Positions 17,216 to 26,129 of a stretch of 64,000 nt of DNA are shown here, piece by piece. The notes below the pieces were generated by a model. The model had not been told where the DNA came from. It saw only the letters and a program-made list of their open reading frames with translations, and searched no databases. Made by a program: the position numbers and the translations under genes. Within the stretch, counting starts at the first letter, position 1, and every line of letters begins with the position of its first letter. Origin of the DNA: CAVUPF01 sp963803755 (GTDB lineage: Bacteria; Actinomycetota; Thermoleophilia; Solirubrobacterales; 70-9); contig CAWDNP010000012.1 in assembly GCA_963803755.1 (NCBI GenBank), positions 1 through 64,000 of the forward strand. Reading direction: 5' to 3'.

Positions 17216-18168
17216 TACTCACCGTGACGTTGAACGCGGCCATCGACCGCACCGTCGCGGTGCCGAACTTCCGGCTCGGTCGCCGCCACCGTGCGGTCGA
17301 GAGCCGCACGGTGGCGGGTGGCAAGGGCATCAACGTCGCTCGCGCGCTGAGCCTGCTGGGCCGTCCGGTGATCGCCACCGGCTTCGCCGGAGGTCCGACC
17401 GGGGCGCGGGTCCTCGAGCAGCTAAACGAAGAGTCGGTTCTCACCGACTTCACCCGGATCGCTGCAGAGACGCGAATCAACCTCGCCGTGATCGACCCCA
17501 CCTCCGGTGAGCAAACCGAGATCAACGAGCGCGGCCCGGCCGTCAGCCCCGAGGAGGTGGAGGCGTTCTTCCAGCGCATCGCCTACCTCGCCGGCGGGGC
17601 GAAGATCTGCGTTCTCGCCGGGACGCTGCCGCCGGGCGCCGGCGATGACCTCTACGCACGCTTGGTCAAGGATCTGCGCGCCCGCGGCATCGTCGTCGTC
17701 CTCGACGCCGAGGGGGAGGCGATGCTGGCTGGGCTGCGGGCCGGCGCCTCGGTCGTCACCCCCAACGAGCGCGAGGCCGAGGAGCTGGTCGGCCAAGAGT
17801 TCGCTGACCGCGGCGACCTCGTGCAGGGCCTCTCAGAGCTGGTCCGCCTCGGTGCTGGCGAGGCGGCGATCACTCGGCCCGCCGGCTGTGTCGGGGTAGT
17901 TGGAGAGGGCTCCGAGCGTCGTTTCCTGGAGGTTTGCACCGAGCCTCTGGAACCGGTCTCCACGGTCGGCTCCGGGGACGCCTTCCTTGCCGGCTACGTG
18001 GCCGCCCGCTACGAAGGCCGCCCGCCCGAGGAGTGCCTGGCCTACGGTGTCGCCTGCGGCGCGGAGTCGACCCAGCACTTCGGCGCGGGCGCCGTCGACC
18101 GCAACCAGGTCGAGCGGCTGCTCGGGGAGGTGGCGGTGCATGATCTGGGGGTCCCTGCGGAAGTGTAG
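17212..18168 (+). CDS. PfkB family hexose kinase (1-phosphofructokinase-like)
   Basis: A ribokinase-fold sugar kinase of 318 residues. ILTVTLNAAIDRTVAV at the N-terminus and RTVAGGKGINVARAL are typical of the 1-phosphofructokinase/tagatose-6-phosphate kinase branch. VVTPNEREAEELVG and the catalytic TVGSGDAFLAGYVA (the Asp is the general base) complete it. GTG 17212 is preceded by a strong purine-rich site (AGGAGGGGGAGG near 17190). Because the upstream carboxypeptidase frame is open into it, a naive gene call produces a 697-residue fusion; the ribosome binding site and family limits argue for a separate gene. The exact sugar phosphate is uncertain. Confidence 0.87.
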   Translation: MILTVTLNAAIDRTVAVPNFRLGRRHRAVESRTVAGGKGINVARALSLLGRPVIATGFAGGPTGARVLEQLNEESVLTDFTRIAAETRINLAVIDPTSGEQTEINERGPAVSPEEVEAFFQRIAYLAGGAKICVLAGTLPPGAGDDLYARLVKDLRARGIVVVLDAEGEAMLAGLRAGASVVTPNEREAEELVGQEFADRGDLVQGLSELVRLGAGEAAITRPAGCVGVVGEGSERRFLEVCTEPLEPVSTVGSGDAFLAGYVAARYEGRPPEECLAYGVACGAESTQHFGAGAVDRNQVERLLGEVAVHDLGVPAEV

Positions 18169-18202
18169 GCTGGCTATTCAACGCCATCCCTGGAGGACCT
18201 AA

Positions 18203-19408
18203 TTGGAGATCGACATCGGTCGAGGCAAGAAGGGGCGGCGCGCCTACGGATTCGACGACATCGCGATCGTCCCGTCGCGCCGCACCCGCGATCCCGACGA
18301 CATAGACATCAGCTGGACCCTCGGCCCATATCGCTTTGACCTGCCTCTCGTCGCCTCGGCAATGGACGGTGTGGTCAGCCCCGAAACCGCGGTGCTCGTC
18401 AACGAGCTGGGCGGGCTCGGCGTGCTCAACCTGGAGGGCATCTGGACCCGCTTCGAGAAAGCCGAGGAGCAGCTCGAGAAGATCGCCGCCGCTCCCAAGC
18501 ACCTGGCGACGCGGATCATGCAGGAGATCTATGCCGAGCCGGTCAAGCCCGAGCTAATCGGGCGGCGCGTCACGGAGATCAAGCAGCGCGGCGCCGTTGC
18601 CTGCGGCTCGCTCACCCCGCAGAAGGTGCGCGAGCACTACGAGGTCGCGGTCGAGGCTGGGCTCGACATCCTCGTCATCCAGGGCACGGTGATCTCCGCC
18701 GAACACGTCTCGACCACGGTCGAGCCGCTCAACTTGAAGGAGTTCATCGCCGAGGTGCCGGTGCCGACCGTGGTCGGCGGCTGCGCTTCCTACTCGACCG
18801 GCCTGCACCTGATGCGGACCGGCGCGGTCGGCGTCTTGGTTGGGGTCGGCCCCGGCGCCGCCTGCACCACCCGCGGCGTGCTGGGGATCGGCGTCCCCCA
18901 GGCGACGGCGATTGCCGACGTCGCCGCGGCCCGCGCCCAGCACATGCTGGAGACCGGCGAGTACGTGAACGTGATCGCCGACGGCGGGATGCGGACCGGG
19001 GGCGACGTTTCCAAGGCGATCGCCTGCGGGGCCGACGCGGTGATGGTCGGCTCGCCGCTGGCCCGCGCCAAGGAGGCGCCGGGTCGCGGCTTCCACTGGG
19101 GGATGGCGACGTTTCACCCCTCCTTGCCGCGCGGCACCCGAGTCTCCACTAAGCAGGACGGGACGATGGAGGAGATCCTGCTCGGCCCCGCCCAGGAGAA
19201 CGACGGCACCTTCAACCTGATGGGGGCGCTGAAAACCTCGATGGCCACCTGCGGCTACGAGGACATCCGCTCCTTCCAGCGAGCCGAGGTGATGGTCGCC
19301 CCCGCCTTGATGAGCGAGGGCAAGAAGCTCCAGAACGAGCAGTCGGTGGGGATGGGCTCCAACGGCCGGGCTGCGGTCTCTGCCGGTGTTGGAGTCGCCG
19401 ACGATTGA
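18203..19408 (+). CDS. guaB3: GuaB3 family IMP dehydrogenase-related protein
   Basis: A 401-residue IMP dehydrogenase/GMP reductase family protein of the GuaB3 type found in actinobacteria and cyanobacteria. EIDIGRGKKGRRAYGFDD, ASAMDGVVSPETA and LGGLGVLNLEG are typical of this branch. The catalytic loop appears as GPGAACTTRGVLG with the cysteine that attacks IMP, and GGMRTGGDVSKAIACGAD binds phosphate. No CBS pair is present, unlike classical GuaB. TTG 18203 is preceded by GGAGGACC at a usual spacing. It overlaps the guaA start by 23 bases, so both GMP-synthesis steps are coupled. Whether GuaB3 makes XMP in this organism or has another role is not certain. Confidence 0.9.
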   Translation: MEIDIGRGKKGRRAYGFDDIAIVPSRRTRDPDDIDISWTLGPYRFDLPLVASAMDGVVSPETAVLVNELGGLGVLNLEGIWTRFEKAEEQLEKIAAAPKHLATRIMQEIYAEPVKPELIGRRVTEIKQRGAVACGSLTPQKVREHYEVAVEAGLDILVIQGTVISAEHVSTTVEPLNLKEFIAEVPVPTVVGGCASYSTGLHLMRTGAVGVLVGVGPGAACTTRGVLGIGVPQATAIADVAAARAQHMLETGEYVNVIADGGMRTGGDVSKAIACGADAVMVGSPLARAKEAPGRGFHWGMATFHPSLPRGTRVSTKQDGTMEEILLGPAQENDGTFNLMGALKTSMATCGYEDIRSFQRAEVMVAPALMSEGKKLQNEQSVGMGSNGRAAVSAGVGVADD

Positions 19409-20972
19409 GGCCGGCGCCAACGCGGCGCCGGCGCAGGCCTCCGAGGAGGTTCTCGTCCTCGACTTCGGGGGCCAGTACTCCCAGCTCATAGCCCGGCGAA
19501 TTCGCGAGTGCGGCGTGTTTTCGGAGCTGCTGCCGTCGACGGCCTCGGTCGAGGCGATCCGGGAGCGGCAGCCCAAGGGACTGGTGCTCTCGGGTGGGCC
19601 GGCTTCGGTGTATGAGCCCGGGGCGCCGCCGTTCCCCACCGAGTTGCTGGACCTGGGGATCCCGATGCTCGGGATCTGTTACGGGATGCAGGCGATGGTT
19701 CAGGCTTTGGGGGGGAGGGTGGAGGCAGCCGAGGCGGGGGAGTTCGGACGCACCGACCTGGTCCTGCGCGATGGCGGCGGGAAGCTGCTCGGCGGCTTGC
19801 CTGCCGAGCAGCAGTGCTGGATGAGCCACCGCGATGCAGTCTTCGAGCCACCCGAGGGTTTCGCGGCGCTCGCCTCCAGCCCCGGCTCCCCCGTCGCTGC
19901 CTGCGAGCTTCCCGACCGCGGTCTCTACGGCATCCAGTTTCACCCCGAGGTCGTCCACACGCCCTACGGGACCGAGATCCTCACCCGCTTCCTTCGCGAT
20001 GTCGCGGGTTGCGAGCAGCAGTGGTCCCCGCAGTCGGTGATCGCCGAACAGGTGGCGCGGGTCAAGGCCCAGGTTGGCGAGGGCCGGGTGATCTGTGGAC
20101 TCTCGGGCGGGGTTGACTCCTCGGTCGCGGCGCTGCTCGTCCACAGGGCAGTTGGGGAGAGGCTGACCTGCGTCTTTGTCGACCATGGCCTGATGCGCAT
20201 GAACGAGGCCGAGCAGGTCGTGGAGGCGTTCGGACGGTTCGGCATCCCGCTCGTTCACGTCGACGCCGAAGAGCGCTTCCTCGCCAGGCTCGCCAGCATC
20301 GAGGACCCCGAGCGCAAGCGCAAGATCATCGGCAAGGAGTTCATCCGCGTCTTCGAGGAGGAGGCGGCGAAGTTGAAGGGCGTTCGCTACCTGGTCCAGG
20401 GCACGCTCTACTCGGACGTGATCGAGTCGGGCGGCAGCGACGGGGCCGAGACGATCAAGTCCCACCACAACGTCGGCGGCCTGCCCGAGGACCTCGACTT
20501 CGAGCTGATCGAGCCGCTGCGGATGCTGTTCAAGGACGAGGTGCGGGCGGTGGGTGCCGAGCTGGGCCTGCCGGAGCGGATGGTCTGGCGCCAGCCATTC
20601 CCAGGCCCTGGCCTGGCGATCCGCATCGTCGGCGGCGAGGTGACGAGGGAGCGGCTCGACATCCTGCGGACGGCGGATGCGATCCTGCAGGAGGAGATCC
20701 GTGCCGCTGAGCTATACCGGCAGCTCTGGCAGTCCTTTTGCGTCCTGCCGGTCGTCCGCTCGGTCGGTGTCCAGGGCGATGGCCGCACCTACGCCTACCC
20801 GATCGTGATTCGCGCAGTCACCTCCGACGACGCGATGACCGCCGACTGGGCGCGGCTTCCCTACGACCTGCTGGAGCGCGTCTCCGGCCGGATCATCAAC
20901 GAGATCCGCGACGTCAACCGCGTCGCCCTCGACATCTCCTCGAAGCCGCCGGCGACCATCGAGTGGGAGTAG
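19386..20972 (+). CDS. guaA: GMP synthase (glutamine-hydrolysing)
   Basis: Converts XMP to GMP with ATP and glutamine. The protein has about 528 residues. The class I amidotransferase domain has GICYGMQAM with the nucleophilic cysteine and HPEVVHTPYG with the His-Glu pair. The ATP-pyrophosphatase P-loop SGGVDSSVAALL is near residue 240, and the C-terminal dimerisation domain ends NRVALDISSKPPATIEWE, as in other GuaA proteins. The GTG start at 19386 lies inside guaB3; a few residues of Ala-rich leader precede the first strand VLVLDFGGQYSQLI, so a slightly later start is possible. Length and motifs are complete. Confidence 0.97.
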   Translation: MLESPTIEAGANAAPAQASEEVLVLDFGGQYSQLIARRIRECGVFSELLPSTASVEAIRERQPKGLVLSGGPASVYEPGAPPFPTELLDLGIPMLGICYGMQAMVQALGGRVEAAEAGEFGRTDLVLRDGGGKLLGGLPAEQQCWMSHRDAVFEPPEGFAALASSPGSPVAACELPDRGLYGIQFHPEVVHTPYGTEILTRFLRDVAGCEQQWSPQSVIAEQVARVKAQVGEGRVICGLSGGVDSSVAALLVHRAVGERLTCVFVDHGLMRMNEAEQVVEAFGRFGIPLVHVDAEERFLARLASIEDPERKRKIIGKEFIRVFEEEAAKLKGVRYLVQGTLYSDVIESGGSDGAETIKSHHNVGGLPEDLDFELIEPLRMLFKDEVRAVGAELGLPERMVWRQPFPGPGLAIRIVGGEVTRERLDILRTADAILQEEIRAAELYRQLWQSFCVLPVVRSVGVQGDGRTYAYPIVIRAVTSDDAMTADWARLPYDLLERVSGRIINEIRDVNRVALDISSKPPATIEWE

Positions 20973-21020
20973 GCGGGCCCGCGCCTGCCGACGCGCATCC
21001 TTCCCCTGGCTCTTGCGGTC

Positions 21021-21053
21021 AAGAAATGAGAATAAGACTTAATCATGAGATAG
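21021..21053 (+). promoter_or_regulatory. AT-rich promoter/possible Fur-type operator before the Fur-family gene
   Basis: In a region otherwise near 70% GC, these 33 bases are mostly A and T (AAGAAATGAGAATAAGACTT, then AATCATGAGATAG). An imperfect inverted repeat (TGA at 21027 and TCA near 21043, with AAT and TTA inside) lies directly upstream of the Fur-family start. Autoregulation is common for Fur and Zur proteins, so an operator here is plausible, but the match to the classic 19-base consensus is weak. Confidence 0.35.
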
Positions 21054-21054
21054 T

Positions 21055-21603
21055 GTGCGCGCCGCCAGCCCCGGAAGGCGCCGGGATCAGACGACCAGAT
21101 CGAGGTTTCCATGGACATCTCACACCGCGGACACCCGCACGAGCTGGGCCGAGCACGCGCTGTCCGCCCTTGCCGACGCCGGTTACCGTCGGGGCGGCGC
21201 GCGGCGGGCGGTGGTCGAGGCGCTGGCGCGTCAGGATTGCGCGGTCACCGCGCTGGAGATCGACGACGACCTGCGTCGCCGCACGCCCGGCGTCGGGCGC
21301 GCCAGTGTCTACCGTGCCCTCGAGCAGCTTGAGCAGCTCGGTCTGGTCCAGCGCCTCGAGGTGGCGCGAGGCACAGCGGGCTATGAGCGCGTCGAGCCGA
21401 GCGGCCACCATCATCACCACGCGATCTGCCGGCGCTGCGGGCGCGTGGTGCCCTTCGAGGATTCCCGCCTTGAGCGGGCGATCGACCGGGTGTCGAGCCA
21501 AGTGCGCTTCGAGGTCACCGAGCACGATGTGGTGCTTCGTGGTCTCTGCGAGCGCTGCGGAAACCTCAAGGGGCCTGGTTCCCTATCATCCACCGGCTCT
21601 TGA
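21055..21603 (+). CDS. Fur family metalloregulator (Zur/Fur-like)
   Basis: A metal-sensing repressor with an N-terminal winged helix (YRRGGARRAVVEALARQD, TALEIDDDLRRR, GRASVYRALEQLEQLGLVQR) and a C-terminal dimerisation domain. It has a histidine run SGHHHHHAICRRCGRV for regulatory metal and two C-x-x-C pairs (CRRC and CERC) for structural zinc. GTG 21055 gives 182 residues; the conserved part begins about residue 30, so a later start or a 5' indel is possible. An out-of-frame ATG is at 21111. Its TGA overlaps the TTG start of rplM, coupling a metal sensor to ribosomal protein genes. Zinc versus iron specificity cannot be decided. Confidence 0.85.
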   Translation: MRAASPGRRRDQTTRSRFPWTSHTADTRTSWAEHALSALADAGYRRGGARRAVVEALARQDCAVTALEIDDDLRRRTPGVGRASVYRALEQLEQLGLVQRLEVARGTAGYERVEPSGHHHHHAICRRCGRVVPFEDSRLERAIDRVSSQVRFEVTEHDVVLRGLCERCGNLKGPGSLSSTGS

Positions 21604-22034
21604 AGACCTACGTTGCCACCCCCGCCAACCGCCAGCGAGACTGGTATGTCGTTGATGCCGAGGGGCAGACCCTGGGGCGGCTGGCGACGCGGATTGCCGA
21701 CGCGCTGCGCGGCAAGCGAAAGCCCGAGTACACGCCCCACATCGACACGGGCGACTTCATCGTCGTCGTCAACGCGGAGAAGATCCGCGTCACAGGTGAC
21801 AAGATGGCGCAGAAGGTCTACTGGCGACACAGTGGTTACCCGGGGGGGATCAAGTCCCGCACCCTCGCCGAGATGCTCGATCGCCGCCCCGAGGAAGTGA
21901 TCCGCAAGGCCGTCAAGGGCATGCTGCCGCGCAACCGCCTCGCCCGCCAGCAGCTGACGAAGTTGAAGGTCTACGCGGGCCCCGATCACCCACATGCGGC
22001 GCAAATGCCGAAACCGATGGAGATCGAGAGATGA
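21600..22034 (+). CDS. rplM: 50S ribosomal protein L13
   Basis: An early-assembling large-subunit protein of 144 residues. KTYVATPANRQRDWYVVDAE, GRLATRIADALRGK, YTPHIDTGDFIVVVNAEKI and the family signature region GMLPRNRLARQQLTKLKVY with GPDHPHAAQ are all present. It starts at TTG 21600 within the stop codon of the Fur-family gene. Its own TGA overlaps the ATG of rpsI, the usual rplM-rpsI pairing in bacteria. Confidence 0.97.
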   Translation: MKTYVATPANRQRDWYVVDAEGQTLGRLATRIADALRGKRKPEYTPHIDTGDFIVVVNAEKIRVTGDKMAQKVYWRHSGYPGGIKSRTLAEMLDRRPEEVIRKAVKGMLPRNRLARQQLTKLKVYAGPDHPHAAQMPKPMEIER

Positions 22035-22898
22035 CAGAAGAAGAGAAAACTGAGGGCACGCCCCAACCTGAAAACGCCGAAGCTGGCGATGAAGTCCCGG
22101 ATCAGGAGGAACAGGGTGTGCCCGATGGTGGCGCAGGACCCGGCGCCGCCGGAGGCGAAGCCGAGGAGACGGCGGTCGATGAGAACGCCGCCCGAGGCCG
22201 ACTCCGATCACGATCTGATTTCCTCGGAGTCGGCCGAGGGTCCTGCCGAGTCGGCTGATTCAGCATCCGAGTCTCCCGATTCCGCCGAGTTGCCCCCGGA
22301 GCGTCCGAAGGCCGAGGAGAAGAAGGTCGACGTCATTCCCGGTGCCGATCTGGAGCCGATTGCGGTTGAGCCGGAGGCTCCACAGTTAAGCGCCGAGGAG
22401 CAAGCTCGGCTCGAGGCGGAAGAGGAGGAGCGGGCTCGCCGTGAGGCGGAGCTGGTTGGTGATGCTGAGGAGCCCGACACGGCCAGCCGCGCCCCCGCGC
22501 AGATGGAGAGCGGCGCCCGCTATCTGGCGACCGGCAAGCGAAAGAACGCGATTGCCCGGGTAACCCTGACCCCCGGCAACGGCAAGTTCGAGGTCAACAA
22601 GCGCGCCCTTGAGGAGTTCTTCCCACGTCCCCTGCACCAGACGATGGCCCGCCAGTCTCTGGTGGCCGCCGGCTATGAGGGGAGCGTCGACGTGCGCGTG
22701 CTCGTCCACGGCGGCGGCATCAGCGGCCAGGCCGGAGCGGTCCGCCACGGGATCGCCCGGGCGCTGACCGAGATCGACCCCGAGTTGCGCGGCGACCTCA
22801 AGCGCCGCGGCTTCCTGACCCGCGACGCGCGGGTCAAGGAGCGTCGCAAGGCGGGGCTGAAGAAGGCCCGCAAGCGGCCCCAGTTCAGCAAGCGCTGA
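22031..22898 (+). CDS. rpsI: 30S ribosomal protein S9 with a long acidic N-terminal extension, one frameshift
   Basis: The S9 core (about 130 residues) begins near 22510: ARYLATGKRKNAIARV, VNKRALEEFFPRP, VLVHGGGISGQAGAVRHGIA, then FLTRDARVKERRKAGLKKAR and the C-terminal RPQFSKR that reaches the P-site tRNA. It is preceded by about 155 residues rich in Glu, Asp, Ser and Ala. Translation from ATG 22031 (overlapping the rplM stop) gives an acidic start that breaks near 22190; the acidic character continues in the next frame, so a one-base insertion around GCCGCCCGAGG is likely. An alternative start ATG near 22177 in the second frame avoids the shift but has no clear ribosome binding site. Confidence 0.9.
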
Positions 22899-22908
22899 CG
22901 GGTGCCCT

Positions 22909-24222
22909 GTGACGACGGAGCGCAAGCTCTTCGGAACCGATGGGGTCCGAGGAGAGGCTGGGACGTTCCTCAGCGCCGAGCTGGCGACCGCGCTGGGCCG
23001 GGCGGCAACCGCTTCGCTTGAGTTGGAGCGGCCGCAGGTCCTGATCGTCCGCGACACGCGCGAGTCGGGCTCGATGCTGGAGGCGGCTCTGGCCGCCGGG
23101 ATCGCAGCTGCGGGTGGCGACGCACTGCTGGGCGGGGTGCTGCCGACCCCCGCCGCGGCGATCCTCGTCAAGCGGCTCGGCCTCGACCTGGCGGCGGTCG
23201 TTTCCGCCTCCCACAACCCCTATCGCGACAACGGCATCAAGTTCTTCTCGGCGCAGGGCGTGAAGCTCGACGACGAGGCCGAGGTGGGGATTGAGTCGCT
23301 GCTGGATGGATATGTCCCAGCCGCAGAGCCGGGCCGCGTGAGCGAGCTGAACGGCGGGCTCGAGGATTACCTGCGCGCCCTCGAGGCCGCCTTTCCGCTC
23401 GACCTCTCTGGCCGGAAGGTGATGCTCGACTGCGCCAACGGCGCCACCCACCGCGCCGCCCCGGCGATCTTCGAGCGGCTGGGGGCCGAGGTCGAGACGC
23501 TTGCCGCGGAGCCGGACGGGCGCAACATCAACGCGGGCTGCGGCTCCACCCACATCGAGAACCTGGCCGAGCGCATCGCCGTCTCCGATGCCGAGATCGG
23601 CTTCGCCTTCGATGGCGACGGCGACCGGATGCTTGCCGTCGATGCCTCCGGGCGCCCCCACGACGGCGACGAGCTGATCGCCCTCGCTGCCGCCGGGATG
23701 GCGGCCCGCGGCGAGCTGGATGGAGGTGTCGCTGTCACCGTGATGAGCAACTTCGGCTTCCACCAGGCGATGGAGGAGGCCGGGATCGACGTCGCCGTCA
23801 CCAAGGTCGGCGACCGCTACGTGCTCGAGGAGATGCGCCGCAATGGCCGCGCCCTGGGCGGCGAGCAGTCCGGCCACATCATCGCCTCCGACTTCGCCCT
23901 CACCGGCGACGGGATCGCCGCGGCACTGATGACGATGCGGGAGCTGGGCTCCCGCGACCTCGCCGAGGCGATTCCGATGCGAAAGCTTCCCCAGACCCTT
24001 GTCAACGTCGAGGTGGCCGACCGGGAGGCGGTGGCCGGGGCCACGGCCGTCTGGGAAGCGGTTGCGCGGGAGGGCGAGGGCCTCGAGGGCCGCGGTCGCG
24101 TTCTTCTGCGCCCTTCCGGCACAGAGCCGCTGGTCCGGGTGATGGTCGAGGCGCCGAGCGCCGAGGAGACCGACGCCGTCTGCGAGCGCCTTGTCGGCGT
24201 TGTAAGGCGGGAGCTAGGCTGA
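22909..24222 (+). CDS. glmM: Phosphoglucosamine mutase
   Basis: Interconverts glucosamine-6-phosphate and glucosamine-1-phosphate for UDP-GlcNAc and cell-wall synthesis. A 437-residue alpha-D-phosphohexomutase: KLFGTDGVRGEAG at the N-terminus, the phosphoserine loop VSASHNPYRDNGIKFF (Ser near residue 100), the Mg-binding loop FDGDGDRMLAVD, the sugar loop GGEQSGHII and the C-terminal phosphate loop RPSGTEPLVRVMVEA. All catalytic elements are intact. It starts with GTG 22909, ten bases after rpsI, and is followed 29 bases later by glmS, so consecutive UDP-GlcNAc steps are grouped. Confidence 0.96.
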   Translation: MTTERKLFGTDGVRGEAGTFLSAELATALGRAATASLELERPQVLIVRDTRESGSMLEAALAAGIAAAGGDALLGGVLPTPAAAILVKRLGLDLAAVVSASHNPYRDNGIKFFSAQGVKLDDEAEVGIESLLDGYVPAAEPGRVSELNGGLEDYLRALEAAFPLDLSGRKVMLDCANGATHRAAPAIFERLGAEVETLAAEPDGRNINAGCGSTHIENLAERIAVSDAEIGFAFDGDGDRMLAVDASGRPHDGDELIALAAAGMAARGELDGGVAVTVMSNFGFHQAMEEAGIDVAVTKVGDRYVLEEMRRNGRALGGEQSGHIIASDFALTGDGIAAALMTMRELGSRDLAEAIPMRKLPQTLVNVEVADREAVAGATAVWEAVAREGEGLEGRGRVLLRPSGTEPLVRVMVEAPSAEETDAVCERLVGVVRRELG

Positions 24223-24251
24223 GGCGCCAGGGCGTCTACCCTTTCCCCTTC

Positions 24252-26108
24252 ATGTGCGGCATCGTCGGATACGTGGGCGCTCGTCCCTGCCGTGACCTCT
24301 TGGTCGCTGGGCTGGAGAAGCTCGAGTACCGTGGCTATGACTCGGCCGGCGTCTCGGTGATCGACGACGGTCGAATCGACAGCGTCCGCGCGGTCGGCAA
24401 CCTCTCGAACCTGCGTGCCGCGGTCGCCGAGCACGACGGCGACGGCGGGGTCGCGGTCGCAGCCCCGCCGGCCACGACCGGAGTCGCCCACACCCGCTGG
24501 GCTACCCACGGCCGGGTCACCGAGGAGAACGCCCACCCCCACGGCGACTGCTCCGACCGCATCCACATCGTCCTCAACGGGATCGTCGAGAACCACGCGA
24601 CGTTGCGGCGCGAGCTGGAGGTCGAGGGCCACGCCTTCAGCTCGGAGACCGACGCCGAGATCGTCGCCCACCTGATCGAGCGCAACTACGAGGGCGAGCT
24701 GACCGCCGCCGTGCGCGCCTCCTTAGTCGAGTTGCGAGGCCATTACGCCTTCGTCGCCATGCACGCCGACGAGCCGGGGCGGCTGGTCGGGGCGCGCAAG
24801 GAGTGCCCACTGGTCGCCGGGGTCGGAGACGGCGAGACCTTCCTCGCCTCGGCGATCCCCGCCTTCCTCGCCGAGACCCGTAACGCGATGCCGATCGAGA
24901 ACGACGAGGTTGTCACGATCGAAGCCTCCGGGGTGGCGATCCTCGACGCGACAGGAGCGCCGGTCGAGCGGGCCGCCGAGAAGATCGCCTGGGACGAGGA
25001 CGCCGCCGAGAAGGGGGGCTATGAGACCTTCTTGCTGAAGGAGATTCACGAACAGTCCGACGCCGTCGCAGAAACGGTCGCCGACCGCCTGCCGACCGAC
25101 GAGGGCGTCGACCTCTCAGAGGTCGACCTCGACGACTCCTTCTTGCGCGACCTGCGGCGGATCGTGATCGTCGCCTGCGGTACCTCCTACCACGCCGGCC
25201 TGATCGGCCGCTACGCGATCGAGGAGTGGGCGCGGGTGCCGGTCGAGATGGACATTGCCTCCGAGTACCGCTACCGCAATCCGGTGATCGGCCCCGGCGA
25301 TCTGGTGATCGGCATCACCCAGTCGGGCGAGACCGCCGACACTCTGGCGGCGATGCGACTCGCCCGCGATGCGGGCGCCAAAGTGTTGGCGATCACCAAC
25401 ATCATGGGCAGCCAGGCGACCCGCGACGCCGACGCCGTCCTCTACACGCGGGCCGGGCTGGAGATCAGCGTTCCCGCGACCAAGACCTTCGTCGCTCAGG
25501 TCGCGGCGATGTATCTGATCGGGTTGCGGCTGGCAGAGCTTCGCGGGACCCTGCCGCCCGAGCGCATCGCCGAGCTTGTCGTCGAGCTGAAGTCGTTGCC
25601 GTCGAAGATCGAGACGACGATCGCCGCAGTCGAGGACCACGTGCGCGAGGTCTCCTCCACCCACCACACCCAGCAATTCTTCCTTTACCTTGGCCGACAC
25701 ATCGGCCTTCCGGTTTGCCTGGAGGGGGCGCTGAAGCTTAAGGAGATTTCCTATATCCCGACCGATGCCTACGCGGCGGGGGAGATGAAGCACGGCCCGA
25801 TCGCGCTACTCGACGAGTCGACCCCGGTGGTCTGTGTCGCCACCGACAGCCCCGTTCTCGACAAGGTCCTCTCCAATATCGAAGAGGTGCGAGCGCGAGG
25901 CGCGGAAACGATCGCGATCGCCACCGAGGGCTGCGAGAGGGTCGCCGAGGTCGCCGACCAGACGATCGAGGTCGCCCGCACCGACTGGATCTTGCAACCG
26001 ATCGTCGCGATCCTCCCACTGCAACTGCTCGCCTACGACATCGCCCGCGCTCGGGGCCTCAACGTCGATCAGCCGCGCAACCTGGCGAAGACCGTCACCG
26101 TCGAGTAG
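24252..26108 (+). CDS. glmS: Glutamine-fructose-6-phosphate aminotransferase (isomerizing)
   Basis: Makes glucosamine-6-phosphate from fructose-6-phosphate and glutamine, the committed step to UDP-GlcNAc. The 618-residue protein begins MCGIVGYVGA, where Cys2 is the N-terminal nucleophile. EYRGYDSAGVSV, HTRWATHGRVTEENAHPH and LNGIVENH follow. Two SIS sugar-isomerase domains carry CGTSYHAGLIGRYAIEEW, ITQSGETADTLAAMRLA and KLKEISYIPTDAYAAGEMKHG. The C-terminus NVDQPRNLAKTVTVE is standard. I see no glmS ribozyme in the short 29-base gap upstream. Confidence 0.97.
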   Translation: MCGIVGYVGARPCRDLLVAGLEKLEYRGYDSAGVSVIDDGRIDSVRAVGNLSNLRAAVAEHDGDGGVAVAAPPATTGVAHTRWATHGRVTEENAHPHGDCSDRIHIVLNGIVENHATLRRELEVEGHAFSSETDAEIVAHLIERNYEGELTAAVRASLVELRGHYAFVAMHADEPGRLVGARKECPLVAGVGDGETFLASAIPAFLAETRNAMPIENDEVVTIEASGVAILDATGAPVERAAEKIAWDEDAAEKGGYETFLLKEIHEQSDAVAETVADRLPTDEGVDLSEVDLDDSFLRDLRRIVIVACGTSYHAGLIGRYAIEEWARVPVEMDIASEYRYRNPVIGPGDLVIGITQSGETADTLAAMRLARDAGAKVLAITNIMGSQATRDADAVLYTRAGLEISVPATKTFVAQVAAMYLIGLRLAELRGTLPPERIAELVVELKSLPSKIETTIAAVEDHVREVSSTHHTQQFFLYLGRHIGLPVCLEGALKLKEISYIPTDAYAAGEMKHGPIALLDESTPVVCVATDSPVLDKVLSNIEEVRARGAETIAIATEGCERVAEVADQTIEVARTDWILQPIVAILPLQLLAYDIARARGLNVDQPRNLAKTVTVE

Positions 26109-26129
26109 CGAACGGATAGGGTGTCGCCG

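Noticed and set aside
19212..20468. 418-codon minus-strand frame antisense to guaA
   Set aside because: Shadow of guaB3/guaA codon bias; composition (Arg, Leu, Asp, Gly) and lack of motifs argue against a gene.
24223..24251. glmS ribozyme upstream of glmS
   Set aside because: The gap after glmM is only 29 bases, far too short for the ribozyme fold.
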